Assembly: GCF_900110705.1 (NCBI RefSeq)
Contig: NZ_FOEJ01000001.1
Coordinates: forward strand, 69,501 to 133,500
Source: Loktanella sp. DSM 29012
Lineage (GTDB): Bacteria; Pseudomonadota; Alphaproteobacteria; Rhodobacterales; Rhodobacteraceae
DNA length: 64,000 bases
Reading direction: 5' to 3'
Shown here: positions 10,023-19,518 of the stretch, one piece after another
Layout: each line of letters begins with the position of its first letter
Numbering within the stretch: position 1 is the stretch's first letter
The notes under the pieces: generated by a model
Seen by the model: only the letters and a program-made list of their open reading frames with translations
Database searches by the model: none
What the model was told of the DNA's origin: nothing
Made by a program: the position numbers and the translations under genes

Positions 10023-10738
10023 TGCGCGCGCTGCTTGCCGGTTTGCTGCTGGCCGCCAGCCCCGCAGCAGCCGTCACCTGCGAGGACATCACGTTCGAAG
10101 GTGCGTCCTTTACCGCCTGCACCGTTGACGCCACTACCGAGGATCTGCGCCTGTTCCACCGCGATGCGGCAGGCGAGGTTCTGGGCACATTCAGCAATAT
10201 TGAAACCGCGATTGCGCCGCGGACGCTGGCGTTCGGAATGAATGCGGGCATGTATCACGAGGACCGCCGCGCGGTCGGCCTGTACATTCAGGACGGGGTG
10301 CAGACAGCCGGGATCGTGACATCCGACGGGCCCGGCAACTTTGGCCTGCTGCCCAACGGGTTGCTGTGCCTGACCGACGACAGCGCACGGGTCATCGAAT
10401 CGCTGGCCTATGTGGCGACCGAACCCGATTGCCGTGACGCCACCCAGTCCGGCCCGATGCTGGTCATCGACGGCGCGCTGCATCCCGATTTCATCCCCAA
10501 CAGCGACAGCCTGAACATTCGCAACGGAGTCGGCACCAGCGGCGACGGCACCCGTGCCGTTTTTGCCATTGCCAACCAGCCGGTGAATTTCCACACCTTT
10601 GCACGGTTTTTCCGCGACCGCATGGAAACGCCCGACGCGCTGTATTTCGACGGTCGCGTCTCTCGGATGCTTGCGCCGCAACTGGGCCGGAACGATTTTG
10701 GTCTGCCGATGGGGCCAATGGTCGGCGTGGTCGAATAG
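10022..10738 (+). CDS. Phosphodiester glycosidase (NAGPA/DUF2233) family protein, exported
   Basis: The protein has 238 residues with a signal peptide ([18 protein letters not shown]). Conserved family segments are present: 'FGMNAGMYHED' (about residues 76-86), 'SGPMLVIDGALHP' and 'RNGVGTSGDGTRAVFAI'. This is the domain first described in the mammalian uncovering enzyme, which hydrolyses sugar phosphodiesters. Bacterial members are secreted and act on envelope or spore polymers. The start overlaps the rbfA stop (TGATG); a GTG one codon upstream is possible. The substrate in this organism is unknown. Confidence 0.88.
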   Translation: MRALLAGLLLAASPAAAVTCEDITFEGASFTACTVDATTEDLRLFHRDAAGEVLGTFSNIETAIAPRTLAFGMNAGMYHEDRRAVGLYIQDGVQTAGIVTSDGPGNFGLLPNGLLCLTDDSARVIESLAYVATEPDCRDATQSGPMLVIDGALHPDFIPNSDSLNIRNGVGTSGDGTRAVFAIANQPVNFHTFARFFRDRMETPDALYFDGRVSRMLAPQLGRNDFGLPMGPMVGVVE

Positions 10739-10802
10739 ACCAGCCGCTTGACCCGGCGGCGCACGGGGCCTAGCACGCGCCTTCATCTATTCGGAGCATG
10801 AC

Positions 10803-11720
10803 ATGGGTCGTCGCAAAAAGGGTCGCAATATTTCGGGCTGGCTGGTCGTGGACAAACCCGCCGGAATCACCTCGACCAGCGTTGTGAACAAGGTGCGCTG
10901 GGCATTGGACGCCAACAAGGCAGGCCATGCGGGCACACTCGATCCCGATGCAACCGGCGTTCTGGCCATCGCCCTGGGCGAGGCCACCAAGACGGTGCCC
11001 TACATCACCGACGCGCTGAAGGCCTATACATTCACCGTGCGGCTGGGACAGGCCACGAATACCGACGACGCCGAGGGCGAGGTCATCGCATCCTCTGACG
11101 CGCGCCCCACGGACGACGAAATCAAGGCAGCACTTGGCGCGTTCGTCGGTGACATCGAACAGGTCCCGCCGCAGTTTTCCGCGGTCAAGATCGACGGTGA
11201 ACGCGCCTACAAACGCGCCCGCGACGGCGAGGCAATGGATATCGCGGCGCGCCCCCTCTGGGTCGACAGTCTGCTGATGGACGACCGCCCAGATGCGGAC
11301 CACGTCACATTGGAAATGGTCTGCGGCAAGGGTGGCTACGTCCGGTCCATTGCCCGCGATCTGGGTCAGGCGTTGGGCTGCTACGGTCACGTGCGCGAGT
11401 TGCGCCGCATCTGGTCCGGCCCGTTCAAGGCCGAGGATGGCCTGACGCTGGACCGGATCGATGCGCTGGCCCGCACGCCGGAACTGGACGCCCATGTGCT
11501 GCCGCTCGAGGTGGGTTTGCACGACATGCCAGAGGTCACCTGCATGACAGCGAGCCTGGGTCCGCTGCGCAACGGCAACGCAGCCACGGTCATCGCAAAC
11601 GGCATCGACTACGGAACCGAAGTCTGGGCATCGCACGAGGGGCAGGCGGTCGCCGTTGGCCGCCTGATGGGATCCGAAATCCACCCCAGCCGCGTCTTTG
11701 TACGCCATGACGACGCCTGA
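10803..11720 (+). CDS. truB: tRNA pseudouridine-55 synthase
   Basis: The protein has 305 residues. The catalytic aspartate lies in the TruB motif '[14 protein letters not shown]' (about residues 39-52). Further family motifs are '[18 protein letters not shown]', '[16 protein letters not shown]' and '[15 protein letters not shown]'. It isomerises U55 in the T-loop of tRNAs. A GGAG ribosome-binding site is placed 8 bases before the ATG. The 3' end overlaps the DUF1643 gene by 14 bases. Confidence 0.97.
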   Translation: MGRRKKGRNISGWLVVDKPAGITSTSVVNKVRWALDANKAGHAGTLDPDATGVLAIALGEATKTVPYITDALKAYTFTVRLGQATNTDDAEGEVIASSDARPTDDEIKAALGAFVGDIEQVPPQFSAVKIDGERAYKRARDGEAMDIAARPLWVDSLLMDDRPDADHVTLEMVCGKGGYVRSIARDLGQALGCYGHVRELRRIWSGPFKAEDGLTLDRIDALARTPELDAHVLPLEVGLHDMPEVTCMTASLGPLRNGNAATVIANGIDYGTEVWASHEGQAVAVGRLMGSEIHPSRVFVRHDDA

Positions 11721-12231
11721 CGGCACAGTTACACGGCATTTCACGGCACCCGATGGCACCGTGTCCACGGCGGTCTATTCGGACTGCGACAGCTACCGCT
11801 ATGCGCTGACACGACGCTGGGGCGATGCCCCGACGCTGGCCTTTGTCATGCTGAACCCGTCCACCGCGACCGAGGCCGCGAACGACCCCACGATTGCACG
11901 CTGCGAGGCGCGCGCCCGCGCTGGCGGTCACGGTGGGCTGATCATCGCCAACCTGTTCGCCTTTCGCGCAACCGATCCGCGCGACCTGAAATCTGCTACA
12001 GCGCCCATCGGCCCCGACAACGACCGCCTGCTGTTGGACATGTGCCGCAATGCCGGATTGGTCGTCGCAGGCTGGGGCGTCCACGGTGTTCATCTGGACC
12101 GCGCGGCGACGGTCCGCGCGCTTTTGCGTGACAGCGGGCTGATGTTGCATACACTGGGCCTGACAAAGCATGGCCATCCGCGCCATCCACTATACGTCAG
12201 CTACGCCACCCAGCCGGAGCCATGGTCATGA
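11707..12231 (+). CDS. DUF1643 family protein
   Basis: The protein has 174 residues; ATG 11707 is used, although a TTG at 11698 is also in frame. Family features are '[25 protein letters not shown]' in the first half (given in part), '[20 protein letters not shown]' in the middle and '[15 protein letters not shown]' near the end. DUF1643 has no settled function; the Asn-Pro-Ser and Lys-x-Gly-x-Pro-x-His-Pro motifs suggest an enzyme, but this is speculation. Both ends overlap neighbours (truB and the hydrolase), so it is part of a tightly packed operon. Confidence 0.85.
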   Translation: MTTPDGTVTRHFTAPDGTVSTAVYSDCDSYRYALTRRWGDAPTLAFVMLNPSTATEAANDPTIARCEARARAGGHGGLIIANLFAFRATDPRDLKSATAPIGPDNDRLLLDMCRNAGLVVAGWGVHGVHLDRAATVRALLRDSGLMLHTLGLTKHGHPRHPLYVSYATQPEPWS

Positions 12232-13118
12232 TCGACGGATTTACACAGACCCGGATCGATTGTGGCGATGTGCATTTGTCCGTGCACCGCGCCGGACAAG
12301 GCATGCCGCTGATCCTGCTGCACGGCTATCCGCAAAATCACCATTGCTGGGCCAAGGTCGCCCCGACATTCGCGCGGCATTTCGACGTGATCGTGCCGGA
12401 CCTGCGCGGCTACGGTGACAGCGATGCGCCACCGGACAACTCGGAACACAGCACCTATTCCAAACGGACGATGGCCGCAGATATTGCCAACATGATGAAT
12501 GCGCTTGGCATCGATCGTGCGCATGTGCTGGGACACGACCGGGGCGCACGGGTGGCCTACCGCTTTGCGCTCGACCATCCCAAGCGGATCGACCGTCTGG
12601 GTATCATCGAGATCGTCCCGACCGGGGATTTCTGGGGCGCATGGAACGCCGATCTGGCAATGGCGGCCTATCATTGGACGTTCCTCGCACAGCCTGCCCC
12701 ACTGCCCGAACGGATGATCGGCGCGGACGGTGCGGGCTACGCCGACTGGACACTGAGCGCCTGGACATTGGCAAAAGGGTTGGACGATTTTACCCCTGCT
12801 GCACTGGCATCCTACCGCGCGCAGATGGCCGATCCGGCGCGCGTTCATGCCATGTGTGCCGACTACCGTGCCGGTGCGTTTTTCGACAGACCGTTGGACG
12901 AGGCAGACCGCGCAGCCGGCGCACGGATCGCTGCACCGCTGCGATTCCTCTGGGCGGAAGGCGGGTTTCCCGCACGCACCGGCGACCCGCTGGACCTGTG
13001 GCGCGGCTGGGCAAGCGATGTCACCGGCAATGCCTGCCGGTCCGGCCATTTCGCGATGGAGGAAAATCCACAGGCGGTGCTGAACGCCTTCCTGCCGCAC
13101 TTCGGGGCGTTAACCTAA
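12222..13118 (+). CDS. Alpha/beta hydrolase, haloacetate (fluoroacetate) dehalogenase-like
   Basis: The protein has 298 residues, the length of fluoroacetate dehalogenases. The oxyanion-hole segment is 'LLHGYPQNHHCW'. The nucleophile is Asp106 in 'GHDRGAR', with R107 and R110 matching the carboxylate-binding arginines of the family. The halide-pocket residues H151-W152 ('YHWTFLAQPAPLPE') and Y215 ('DYRAGA') are present, and the catalytic histidine is H276 in 'SGHFAMEE'. The usual acid of the triad, an Asp in 'VLDILPT' of characterised enzymes, is Glu130 here. Activity on haloacids is plausible but unproven. ATG 12228 is an alternative start; the gene overlaps DUF1643. Confidence 0.85.
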   Translation: MVMIDGFTQTRIDCGDVHLSVHRAGQGMPLILLHGYPQNHHCWAKVAPTFARHFDVIVPDLRGYGDSDAPPDNSEHSTYSKRTMAADIANMMNALGIDRAHVLGHDRGARVAYRFALDHPKRIDRLGIIEIVPTGDFWGAWNADLAMAAYHWTFLAQPAPLPERMIGADGAGYADWTLSAWTLAKGLDDFTPAALASYRAQMADPARVHAMCADYRAGAFFDRPLDEADRAAGARIAAPLRFLWAEGGFPARTGDPLDLWRGWASDVTGNACRSGHFAMEENPQAVLNAFLPHFGALT

Positions 13119-13208
13119 GAGTCAGTTCACCCATAGGCCTGGCCGTTTTTGATGGTATCCCCGGTATCGCGACTGGACCGGGGGCGTTCCAATTCAAAGG
13201 ATGTCAGA

Positions 13209-14078
13209 ATGCTTGGGTTTCTTGGACTGTTCGGCCTCGCCATGGGCGGCCTTGTTTACATGCAAAACGATACCGAGGACGACGATCAAACGGTCAGCGG
13301 TGCCTCTGCTGACGACACCAGCCAGATGGCGGGCCTTGACCAGATGCTGGACGCCAGTGGCACGGATGTTCTCGCCATGGTGCAGGTCGACGAAACCGCG
13401 GGGGATGACGCAGACGGGGGCGATTATGTCCCCCTTGATGACGGAACGCAGAACGATCCCCGCTGGATCGCGATTGCCCGGACCCAGGGCACGGATGACG
13501 ATGATATCCTGTCCGGTGATGAAACCGACAACACCATGGACGGCGGCACAGGCGACGATACGATCACTGGAAAAGGTGGCAGTGACAGCCTGTCGGGCGG
13601 CGATGGCAGTGACCGGATCAACGCGGGTCAGGGGAATGACACCGTGTCCGGCGACGCTGGTGACGATATCCTCGAGGGCGGTTGGGGCAATGACACCCTG
13701 ACCGGAGGAGAGGGCCGTGACACCATGTTCGGTGGACGCGGTGACGATCTCATGAACGGCAACGACGATGACGGGACACAGGATTTTATCAATGGGGGCG
13801 ACGGCGATGACACCCTGATCGCTGGTCAGGACGACATCCTGCACGGCGGCGACGGCAGCGATCTGTTTGTCATGAATGTCAGGGCCGGTGCGACGATCTC
13901 GGATTACAACGCCGCGCATGACACGATCGAACTGACATACGACAACTCACCGCCAGAACTGTCGACACAGACCGACGGCGATGGCCTGACGCTGTTCGCC
14001 GACGGGGCACCGGCGGCGCGTCTACTGGGGGTGACCGAACTGGACCTCGACACCGTGGTCCTGACACCTGCTGCATAA
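13209..14078 (+). CDS. RTX-type calcium-binding protein
   Basis: The protein has 289 residues. The start at 13209 has an AAAGGA ribosome-binding site 7 bases upstream. A short hydrophobic N-terminus ([18 protein letters not shown]) precedes a very acidic linker. Residues of about 100-215 are glycine-aspartate nonapeptide repeats of the hemolysin type (for example '[10 protein letters not shown]', '[11 protein letters not shown]', '[10 protein letters not shown]'), which fold as a calcium-binding beta roll. A compact C-terminal region follows. RTX proteins usually leave by type I secretion; no exporter is encoded nearby. The N-terminal hydrophobic stretch could instead anchor it. No catalytic domain is visible. 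Confidence 0.85.
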   Translation: MLGFLGLFGLAMGGLVYMQNDTEDDDQTVSGASADDTSQMAGLDQMLDASGTDVLAMVQVDETAGDDADGGDYVPLDDGTQNDPRWIAIARTQGTDDDDILSGDETDNTMDGGTGDDTITGKGGSDSLSGGDGSDRINAGQGNDTVSGDAGDDILEGGWGNDTLTGGEGRDTMFGGRGDDLMNGNDDDGTQDFINGGDGDDTLIAGQDDILHGGDGSDLFVMNVRAGATISDYNAAHDTIELTYDNSPPELSTQTDGDGLTLFADGAPAARLLGVTELDLDTVVLTPAA

Positions 14079-14190
14079 ACTGCTTTTCTTTTGGTCGTGC
14101 GCTGACTATAGGCACGCATCCACCCTCCACGGGCCTTTCTGGACGACATCCCGGATTGCGCCATTCACCCTTTTTAAACAGGAGACCCCG

Positions 14191-14460
14191 ATGTCGATTA
14201 CACCCGAAGAAAAAGCACGGATCATGAAAGAATTCGCAACCAAGGAAGGCGACACCGGTTCGCCCGAGGTTCAGGTTGCGATCCTGTCCAGCCGCATCGC
14301 GACGCTGACAGAGCATTTCAAGACCCACAAGAAAGACAACCACGGCCGTCGCGGCCTGCTGAAGATGGTTGCCCTGCGCCGCAAGCTGCTGGACTACGCA
14401 CGGTCCAAGGACGAAGCGCGCTACCAAGACCTGATCAAGCGTCTGGGCCTGCGCCGCTAA
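14191..14460 (+). CDS. rpsO: 30S ribosomal protein S15
   Basis: The protein has 89 residues, the exact S15 length, with family motifs '[19 protein letters not shown]' and '[24 protein letters not shown]'. It binds the central domain of 16S rRNA. An AGGAGA ribosome-binding site precedes the ATG. A strong terminator follows (14493-14520). pnp, normally the next gene, is 2.8 kb away with four other genes or sites in between. Confidence 0.98.
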   Translation: MSITPEEKARIMKEFATKEGDTGSPEVQVAILSSRIATLTEHFKTHKKDNHGRRGLLKMVALRRKLLDYARSKDEARYQDLIKRLGLRR

Positions 14461-14492
14461 GCGCCTAACGCCCAGCGCCTAACGCATCAAGG

Positions 14493-14527
14493 AACACCCG
14501 CCGGATATCCGGCGGGTGTTTTGCGTT
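14493..14527 (+). terminator. rpsO intrinsic terminator
   Basis: A perfect 28-base palindrome at 14493-14520 (arms AACACCCGCCGG, centre ATAT) is followed by TTTTGCG. It lies 32 bases after the rpsO stop. A nearly identical hairpin lies 360 bases downstream. Confidence 0.85.
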
Positions 14528-14562
14528 GAAGCGGAAAAATTTTGCCGACGCGCAGATTCGGT

Positions 14563-14587
14563 GAAACCAAAACACGCCTTTTGCGTT
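14563..14587 (+). promoter_or_regulatory. Candidate EcfG (general stress response) promoter of csbD
   Basis: GAAAC at 14563-14567 is separated by 16 bases from CGTT at 14584-14587. The alphaproteobacterial EcfG consensus is GGAAC-N16/17-CGTT, so one base of the -35 differs. The csbD start lies 63 bases downstream, and CsbD proteins are typical stress-response targets. This is pattern matching by eye on a short motif. Confidence 0.35.
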
Positions 14588-14649
14588 CTCTTTCCAAGCA
14601 GGGTGTCACGACGATTATCGTCGCACCTGCAACAAACAGGAGAACTCAA

Positions 14650-14832
14650 ATGGGTGAACTCACAGACAAGGCAAAAGCAGCTGGCAACAAGGCCGCAGGT
14701 TCCATCAAGGAAGCGGTCGGCAAAGCCACCGACAACGAAGAACTGGAAGCTGAAGGCAAGGCGCAGCAGGTCAAAGGCTCTGCGCAGGACGTGTCCGGCA
14801 CGGTCAAGGGCAAGTTGGGCGACGACGTCTGA
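14650..14832 (+). CDS. CsbD family stress-response protein
   Basis: The protein has 60 residues. The start at 14650 follows an AGGAG ribosome-binding site; the frame is open upstream, but the family begins at this Met. The composition is that of CsbD proteins: Lys, Ala, Gly and acidic residues, with repeated 'KAAGxxKEAVGKAT' and 'GKAQQVKGSAQD' helical units. CsbD members are small hydrophilic proteins induced by general stress; their biochemical role is not settled. The gene stands alone between two hairpins, so it is probably transcribed by itself. Confidence 0.9.
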   Translation: MGELTDKAKAAGNKAAGSIKEAVGKATDNEELEAEGKAQQVKGSAQDVSGTVKGKLGDDV

Positions 14833-14852
14833 CCTCCACCCCAGAACGCAAA

Positions 14853-14880
14853 AACGCCCGCCGGTTATCCGGCGGGCGTT
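14853..14880. terminator. Bidirectional terminator between csbD and the AGCS symporter gene
   Basis: The hairpin has 12-base arms (AACGCCCGCCGG) around a TTAT loop. An A tract lies on the left (14850-14854) and TTTCGCGTTT on the right, so it can terminate csbD on the plus strand and the symporter gene on the minus strand, which ends at 14902. Confidence 0.8.
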
Positions 14881-14901
14881 TCGCGTTTCAAGTGGTTTGC
14901 A

Positions 14902-16449
14902 TCAGTATTCGAACTTGCGAATCTCGCCCGATTTTAACCGCGTGCCGTAGCTGATCAATTCCCGACGGACAATTTTCATCAGGAAATACAGCGCAAAGAT
15001 GTTCACCACGGCCATCGAGAAGATCGCGGCATCGGAGAAGTCGATCACCGGACCAAGGTTGGCAGAGGCACCGATCACGATGAACAGGCAGAAAACGATC
15101 TTGAACGCGATTTCCTTGTTCTTGCCTTCACCGACCAGATAGGTCCATGCCTTCAGCCCGTAGTAGGACCAGCTGATCATCGTCGAAAATGCAAAGAGCA
15201 CCACGGCAATTGCCAGCACGAAGGGGAACCATGAAATGGTGGACCCAAAGGCCGCCGACGTCAGGGCGACACCTGTGTTTCCGTCAACCGTCTGAATTGC
15301 GGTTCCTGCCTCGTTCAGGACGAACAGGCCCGTTTCGGGGTTCATGATCAACTGACCGGAAATCGTGATGACCAGCGCCGTCATGGTGCAGATCACGACC
15401 GTGTCGATCAGCGGCTCCAGCAGGCTGACGAACCCTTCGGTGATGGGTTCCTTTGTCTTCACGGCCGAATGCGCAATCGCAGCGGACCCGACACCTGCCT
15501 CGTTCGAAAACGCGGCACGGCGGAACCCCTGGATCAGTGCGCCGACCAGACCACCCGCAACACCCAGACCGGTAAATGCCCCGGCAAAGATCTGGCCAAA
15601 GGCCTGACCGATCAGGTTGTAGTTGGCGATCAGGATGATCAGCGACGCACCGACATAAATGACCCCCATCAGAGGCACGACCTTTTCGGTGACGCGCGCG
15701 ATGGATTTGACGCCGCCCACGATCACCGCGAACACGATCAAGGCAAAGATGATGCCCGTGATCCAGCCGGGATATTCACCGGTGATCTGCGTGATCTGCA
15801 CATGCGCCTGGTTCGCCTGGAACATGTTGCCACCACCCAGTGCACCAAGGATGCAAAAGACGGAAAACAGCACCGCCAGGACACCACCACCGGGCAGACC
15901 CAGTTCGGCGAAACCCTTTTTCATGTAGTACATCGGGCCGCCGGACACGGTGCCGTCAGGGTATTCATTGCGATATTTCACGCCCAGGGTGCATTCGGTA
16001 AACTTGGCCGCCATGCCCAGCAGACCCGCAAGGATCATCCAGAACGTGGCCCCCGGTCCGCCGATGCCAACAGCAACCGCGACGCCCGCGATGTTGCCCA
16101 GACCCACGGTGCCCGACAGGGCCGTCGCCAACGCTTGGAAATGGCTGACTTCGCCCGCGTCGTTGGGGTCGGAATAGTCACCTTTGACCAGCGAAATGGC
16201 GTGACCGAAATAACGGAACTGCACAAAGCCAAAGTAGATCGTGAAGACGGCCGCCCCAACGACGAGCCACATCACGATCCACGGGAAATTGGTCCCCGGC
16301 AGGTTGGAAAAAATCAGGGACACATAGGGGCCGGTTGCATTCGCAAAGGCCTGATTGATGGTTTCGTCGATACCCTGCGCGCTGGCCGGTGCCGCGAACA
16401 TCAGCGCCGACAGCGCAATCAAGAATCGGGAATAGAGGTATTTCATCAT
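14902..16449 (-). CDS. Alanine/glycine:cation symporter (AGCS family)
   Basis: The protein has 515 residues with about 10-11 membrane segments. It has the AGCS hallmark 'GTVGLGNIAGVAVAVGIGGPG' (given in part) around residues 113-133, followed by 'FWMILAGLLGMAAKFTECTLGVKYR'-type sequence and 'FRRAAFSNEAGVGSAAIAHSA'. It should import alanine, glycine or a similar amino acid with Na+. The N-terminus reads like a cleavable signal (ending 'APASAQ'), a feature seen in many marine members. It follows the UspA gene by 8 bases and is probably co-transcribed with it. Confidence 0.93.
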   Translation of the reverse strand: MMKYLYSRFLIALSALMFAAPASAQGIDETINQAFANATGPYVSLIFSNLPGTNFPWIVMWLVVGAAVFTIYFGFVQFRYFGHAISLVKGDYSDPNDAGEVSHFQALATALSGTVGLGNIAGVAVAVGIGGPGATFWMILAGLLGMAAKFTECTLGVKYRNEYPDGTVSGGPMYYMKKGFAELGLPGGGVLAVLFSVFCILGALGGGNMFQANQAHVQITQITGEYPGWITGIIFALIVFAVIVGGVKSIARVTEKVVPLMGVIYVGASLIILIANYNLIGQAFGQIFAGAFTGLGVAGGLVGALIQGFRRAAFSNEAGVGSAAIAHSAVKTKEPITEGFVSLLEPLIDTVVICTMTALVITISGQLIMNPETGLFVLNEAGTAIQTVDGNTGVALTSAAFGSTISWFPFVLAIAVVLFAFSTMISWSYYGLKAWTYLVGEGKNKEIAFKIVFCLFIVIGASANLGPVIDFSDAAIFSMAVVNIFALYFLMKIVRRELISYGTRLKSGEIRKFEY

Positions 16450-16457
16450 CTGCCCTT

Positions 16458-16895
16458 TCAGTTGACGACGGTAACGGGCACGCGCGCCTGCATCACCAGG
16501 TTGGATGTCGAGCTGCCGAAAAACCGCGCGCCGATCCCGGTATCCGCGACACGGCCCACGATGATCTGTTCCGCCTCGTGTTTCCGCGCGAGTCTGTCCA
16601 GCGTGTCGGACACGTTACCGTGCTGCACCACGCCGCTGGCCTTTTGACCATCAGCGATGACCTGGGCGACAGCCGGTTCGACGATCCGCGATTTTGCCAG
16701 ATCGATTTCTTCCTCGCGCCGTTTGTGGCGCAGGGCGTTTTCCTCGGCGGTCTGGAATGCGAACGGCGACCATTCGATCACGTAGGCGATGACCAGTTCG
16801 CAGTCCCCGATCAGTTTCGCCAGCGCCTGTGCATGTTTCAATGCCCTTACGCCGCTGTCATGGCCATCAAGACCGACCAACAGTTTTGTTGTCAT
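16458..16895 (-). CDS. Universal stress protein, UspA family
   Basis: The protein has 145 residues. The start at 16895 (MTTKLLVGLDGHDSG) has a GGGGAA ribosome-binding site. The single Usp domain has the N-terminal 'LLVGLDGHDSGVRAL' strand-helix and a C-terminal nucleotide-binding loop region 'EQIIVGRVADTGIGARFFGSSTSNLV'. The family loop is G-2x-G-9x-G(S/T); here it reads G-R-V-A-D-T-G-I-G with 'GSSTS', so ATP binding is likely. It precedes the AGCS symporter gene and may modulate it or simply share its control. Confidence 0.9.
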   Translation of the reverse strand: MTTKLLVGLDGHDSGVRALKHAQALAKLIGDCELVIAYVIEWSPFAFQTAEENALRHKRREEEIDLAKSRIVEPAVAQVIADGQKASGVVQHGNVSDTLDRLARKHEAEQIIVGRVADTGIGARFFGSSTSNLVMQARVPVTVVN

Positions 16896-17258
16896 TTCGT
16901 GTTCCCCAGCTTGAAGCTGCGACATCGCAGCCCATTCCTGATAGTATCGCCATCAGCAGTTAGATGCGCCCAAAGATACCCCGACAAACAGAAAATTCGG
17001 CTGCGAAATGCACCCATCTCGGTCCAATTGAATTAAATCAAGCGACTGCTTTTAAATTCATCAAGATGAAAACTGCCCCTGCGCAACTGCGGAAAAGTCC
17101 ACGATTCGCCTGACCCTTCCCAAGTGGGCGGAATTCGGATAAGGCCCAGATATCTTGAGGAAGACAGGCGCCCGGACCCCAGCGCCGAACAAGATACCGG
17201 GGTCAGGGGGAATACGCCCCCTACGCAACAGGGCCAAACGCCCGATAAGGAAGAACTG
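16896..17258 (+). promoter_or_regulatory. 363-base spacer holding the pnp promoter and leader
   Basis: No coding frame is convincing here. An AT-rich patch at about 17028-17062, with short TTAA motifs, is a likely promoter zone. A hairpin AGGGGG/CCCCCT with a 6-base loop lies at 17205-17222, and AAGGAAG (17247-17253) is the pnp ribosome-binding site. pnp mRNAs are autoregulated through leader hairpins in enteric bacteria, so a structured leader would fit, but homology is not implied. Confidence 0.4.
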
Positions 17259-19394
17259 ATGTTCAAAGAATTCAAGAAAAGCATGCAGTGGGGCGAAGAG
17301 ACGCTCACACTCGAAACCGGCAAGGTTGCCCGTCAGGCCGACGGCACCGTGATCGCCACGCTGGGCGAAACCTCTGTCATGGCCAACGTGACATTTGCGA
17401 AAAAGCAAAAGCCGGGTCAGGACTTTTTCCCGCTGACAGTGCACTACCAGGAAAAATACTATGCCGCAGGCAAGGTGCCCGGTGGTTTTTTCAAGCGTGA
17501 GGCACGCCCAACCGAAAAAGAAACACTGACGGCACGTCTGATCGACCGTCCGATCCGCCCGCTGTTCGTCCCCGGCTTCAAGAACGAAGTGCTGGTGATG
17601 TGCACCGTGCTGTCCCACGATCTGGTCAACGACCCCGATATGGTCGCCATGATTGCGGCCTCCGCTGCACTGACGATTTCCGGCGCGCCCTTCATGGGTC
17701 CGATCGCGGCCTGCCGCGTGGGCTATACGGATGGTGAATACATCCTGAACCCTGAAATCGACGACATGCACAACCTGCGCATGAACCCCGAGCAGCGTCT
17801 GGATCTGGTCGTCGCCGGCACCAAAGACGCCGTGATGATGGTCGAATCCGAAGCCTACGAGCTGACCGAAGACGAAATGCTGGGCGCCGTGACGTTTGCC
17901 CACGACGCGATCCAGCCCGTCATCGACCTGATCATCGACCTGGCCGAGGAATGTGCCAAGGAACCGTTCGATTTCCAGCCGCCGAACTACGACGATCTGT
18001 ATGCTGCCGTAAAATCGGCAGGCGAGCAGAAAATGCGCGACGCCTACGCGATCCTGGACAAGCAGGAACGCACCGCTGCCGTAGCACAGGCCAAGCAGGA
18101 CATCATCGACGCCCTGAACGAAGAACAGCAAGAAGACGCAAACCTCGGCCCTGCGCTGAAAAAGCTGGAATCAAGCGTTCTGCGTGGCGATGTCGTGAAA
18201 AACGGCCGCCGCATCGACGGGCGCAAGCTGGACGAGATTCGCGACATCGTGTCCGAAACCGGCATTCTGCCGCGGACCCACGGTTCAGCCCTGTTCACCC
18301 GCGGTGAAACGCAGGGTCTGGTCGTCACCACGCTGGGCACCGGCGATGACGAACAGATGATCGACGCCCTGACCGGCATGTATAAATCCAACTTCATGCT
18401 GCACTACAACTTCCCCCCCTATTCGGTGGGCGAGGTTGGCCGCGTGGGTTCTCCGGGTCGTCGTGAAATCGGTCATGGCAAACTGGCATGGCGTGCGTTG
18501 CAGGCCGTTCTGCCGGCTGCGACCGATTTCCCGTACACCATCCGCATCGTGTCCGAGATCACCGAATCCAACGGGTCCAGCTCGATGGCATCCGTCTGCG
18601 GTGGCTCCTTGTCCATGATGGACGCCGGTGTGCCGCTGAAATCGGCTGTTGCCGGTGTGGCCATGGGTCTGGTGATGGAAGACGACGGCGATTATGCCAT
18701 CCTGTCCGACATCCTGGGTGACGAAGACCACCTGGGCGACATGGACTTCAAGGTCGCTGGCACCGAAAACGGCATCACGTCGCTTCAGATGGATATCAAG
18801 ATCGCAGGCATCACGCCCGAGATCATGAAAAAGGCGCTGGAGCAGGCCAAGCAAGGCCGTCTGCACATCCTGAACGAGATGTCGAAGGCACTGACCGGGG
18901 CCGCTGAATTCAGCGTCCACGCGCCCAAGATCGAGACGATGCAGATCCCGACCGACAAGATTCGTGAAGTCATCGGTTCCGGCGGCAAGGTCATCCGCGA
19001 AATCGTCGAAGTGTCCGGCGCCAAGGTCGACATCAACGACGACGGTGTGATCAAGCTGGCATCCAACGACGCCGAGGCGATCAAGAAGGCCTACGACATG
19101 ATCCACTCGATCGTGGCCGAACCCGAAGAAGGCGTCATCTACAAGGGCACGGTCGTCAAGCTTGTCGACTTTGGTGCCTTCGTGAACTTCTTTGGCAAAC
19201 GTGACGGTCTGGTGCACGTGTCCCAGATCGAAAATCGCCGCCTGAACCACCCCTCTGACGTGCTGAAAGAAGGCCAGGAGGTTTGGGTCAAGCTGCTGGG
19301 CTTTGACGATCGCGGCAAGGTGCGTCTGGCCATGAAGATGGTCGACCAGTCCACCGGCGAAGAGCTGAAGAAAGAGGAAGGCGACGCAGAGTAA
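17259..19394 (+). CDS. pnp: Polyribonucleotide nucleotidyltransferase (PNPase)
   Basis: The protein has 711 residues, normal for the family. The start at 17259 ([16 protein letters not shown]) matches family N-termini; the open frame upstream is the leader. The order is a first RNase PH domain, a helical linker, a second RNase PH domain with the catalytic-core segments '[11 protein letters not shown]' and '[21 protein letters not shown]' (given in part), a KH domain ('[17 protein letters not shown]', about residues 565-585) and a C-terminal S1 domain ('[15 protein letters not shown]'). It degrades RNA 3'-5' phosphorolytically and is part of the degradosome. Confidence 0.98.
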   Translation: MFKEFKKSMQWGEETLTLETGKVARQADGTVIATLGETSVMANVTFAKKQKPGQDFFPLTVHYQEKYYAAGKVPGGFFKREARPTEKETLTARLIDRPIRPLFVPGFKNEVLVMCTVLSHDLVNDPDMVAMIAASAALTISGAPFMGPIAACRVGYTDGEYILNPEIDDMHNLRMNPEQRLDLVVAGTKDAVMMVESEAYELTEDEMLGAVTFAHDAIQPVIDLIIDLAEECAKEPFDFQPPNYDDLYAAVKSAGEQKMRDAYAILDKQERTAAVAQAKQDIIDALNEEQQEDANLGPALKKLESSVLRGDVVKNGRRIDGRKLDEIRDIVSETGILPRTHGSALFTRGETQGLVVTTLGTGDDEQMIDALTGMYKSNFMLHYNFPPYSVGEVGRVGSPGRREIGHGKLAWRALQAVLPAATDFPYTIRIVSEITESNGSSSMASVCGGSLSMMDAGVPLKSAVAGVAMGLVMEDDGDYAILSDILGDEDHLGDMDFKVAGTENGITSLQMDIKIAGITPEIMKKALEQAKQGRLHILNEMSKALTGAAEFSVHAPKIETMQIPTDKIREVIGSGGKVIREIVEVSGAKVDINDDGVIKLASNDAEAIKKAYDMIHSIVAEPEEGVIYKGTVVKLVDFGAFVNFFGKRDGLVHVSQIENRRLNHPSDVLKEGQEVWVKLLGFDDRGKVRLAMKMVDQSTGEELKKEEGDAE

Positions 19395-19420
19395 GCGTCA
19401 CCTTTTTGACAGCACGCATA

Positions 19421-19452
19421 GGGCCCCGGCGGAGACGTCGGGGCCCTTTTTT
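19421..19452 (+). terminator. pnp intrinsic terminator
   Basis: The stem is GGGCCCCGGCG / CGTCGGGGCCC (one G-U pair) with a GAGA loop, followed by six T. It lies 27 bases after the pnp stop. Confidence 0.9.
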
Positions 19453-19518
19453 CGGGCGGCAGCGTGACAAGACGCCGGCGCGACTTAGTTTTCGGGACAC
19501 ACAAACCGGAGAAACATC

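Noticed and set aside
13490-13870. Short tandem repeats that could be taken for a CRISPR-like array.
   Set aside because: They encode the Gly-Asp nonapeptides of the RTX protein in one open frame and are not identical at DNA level.
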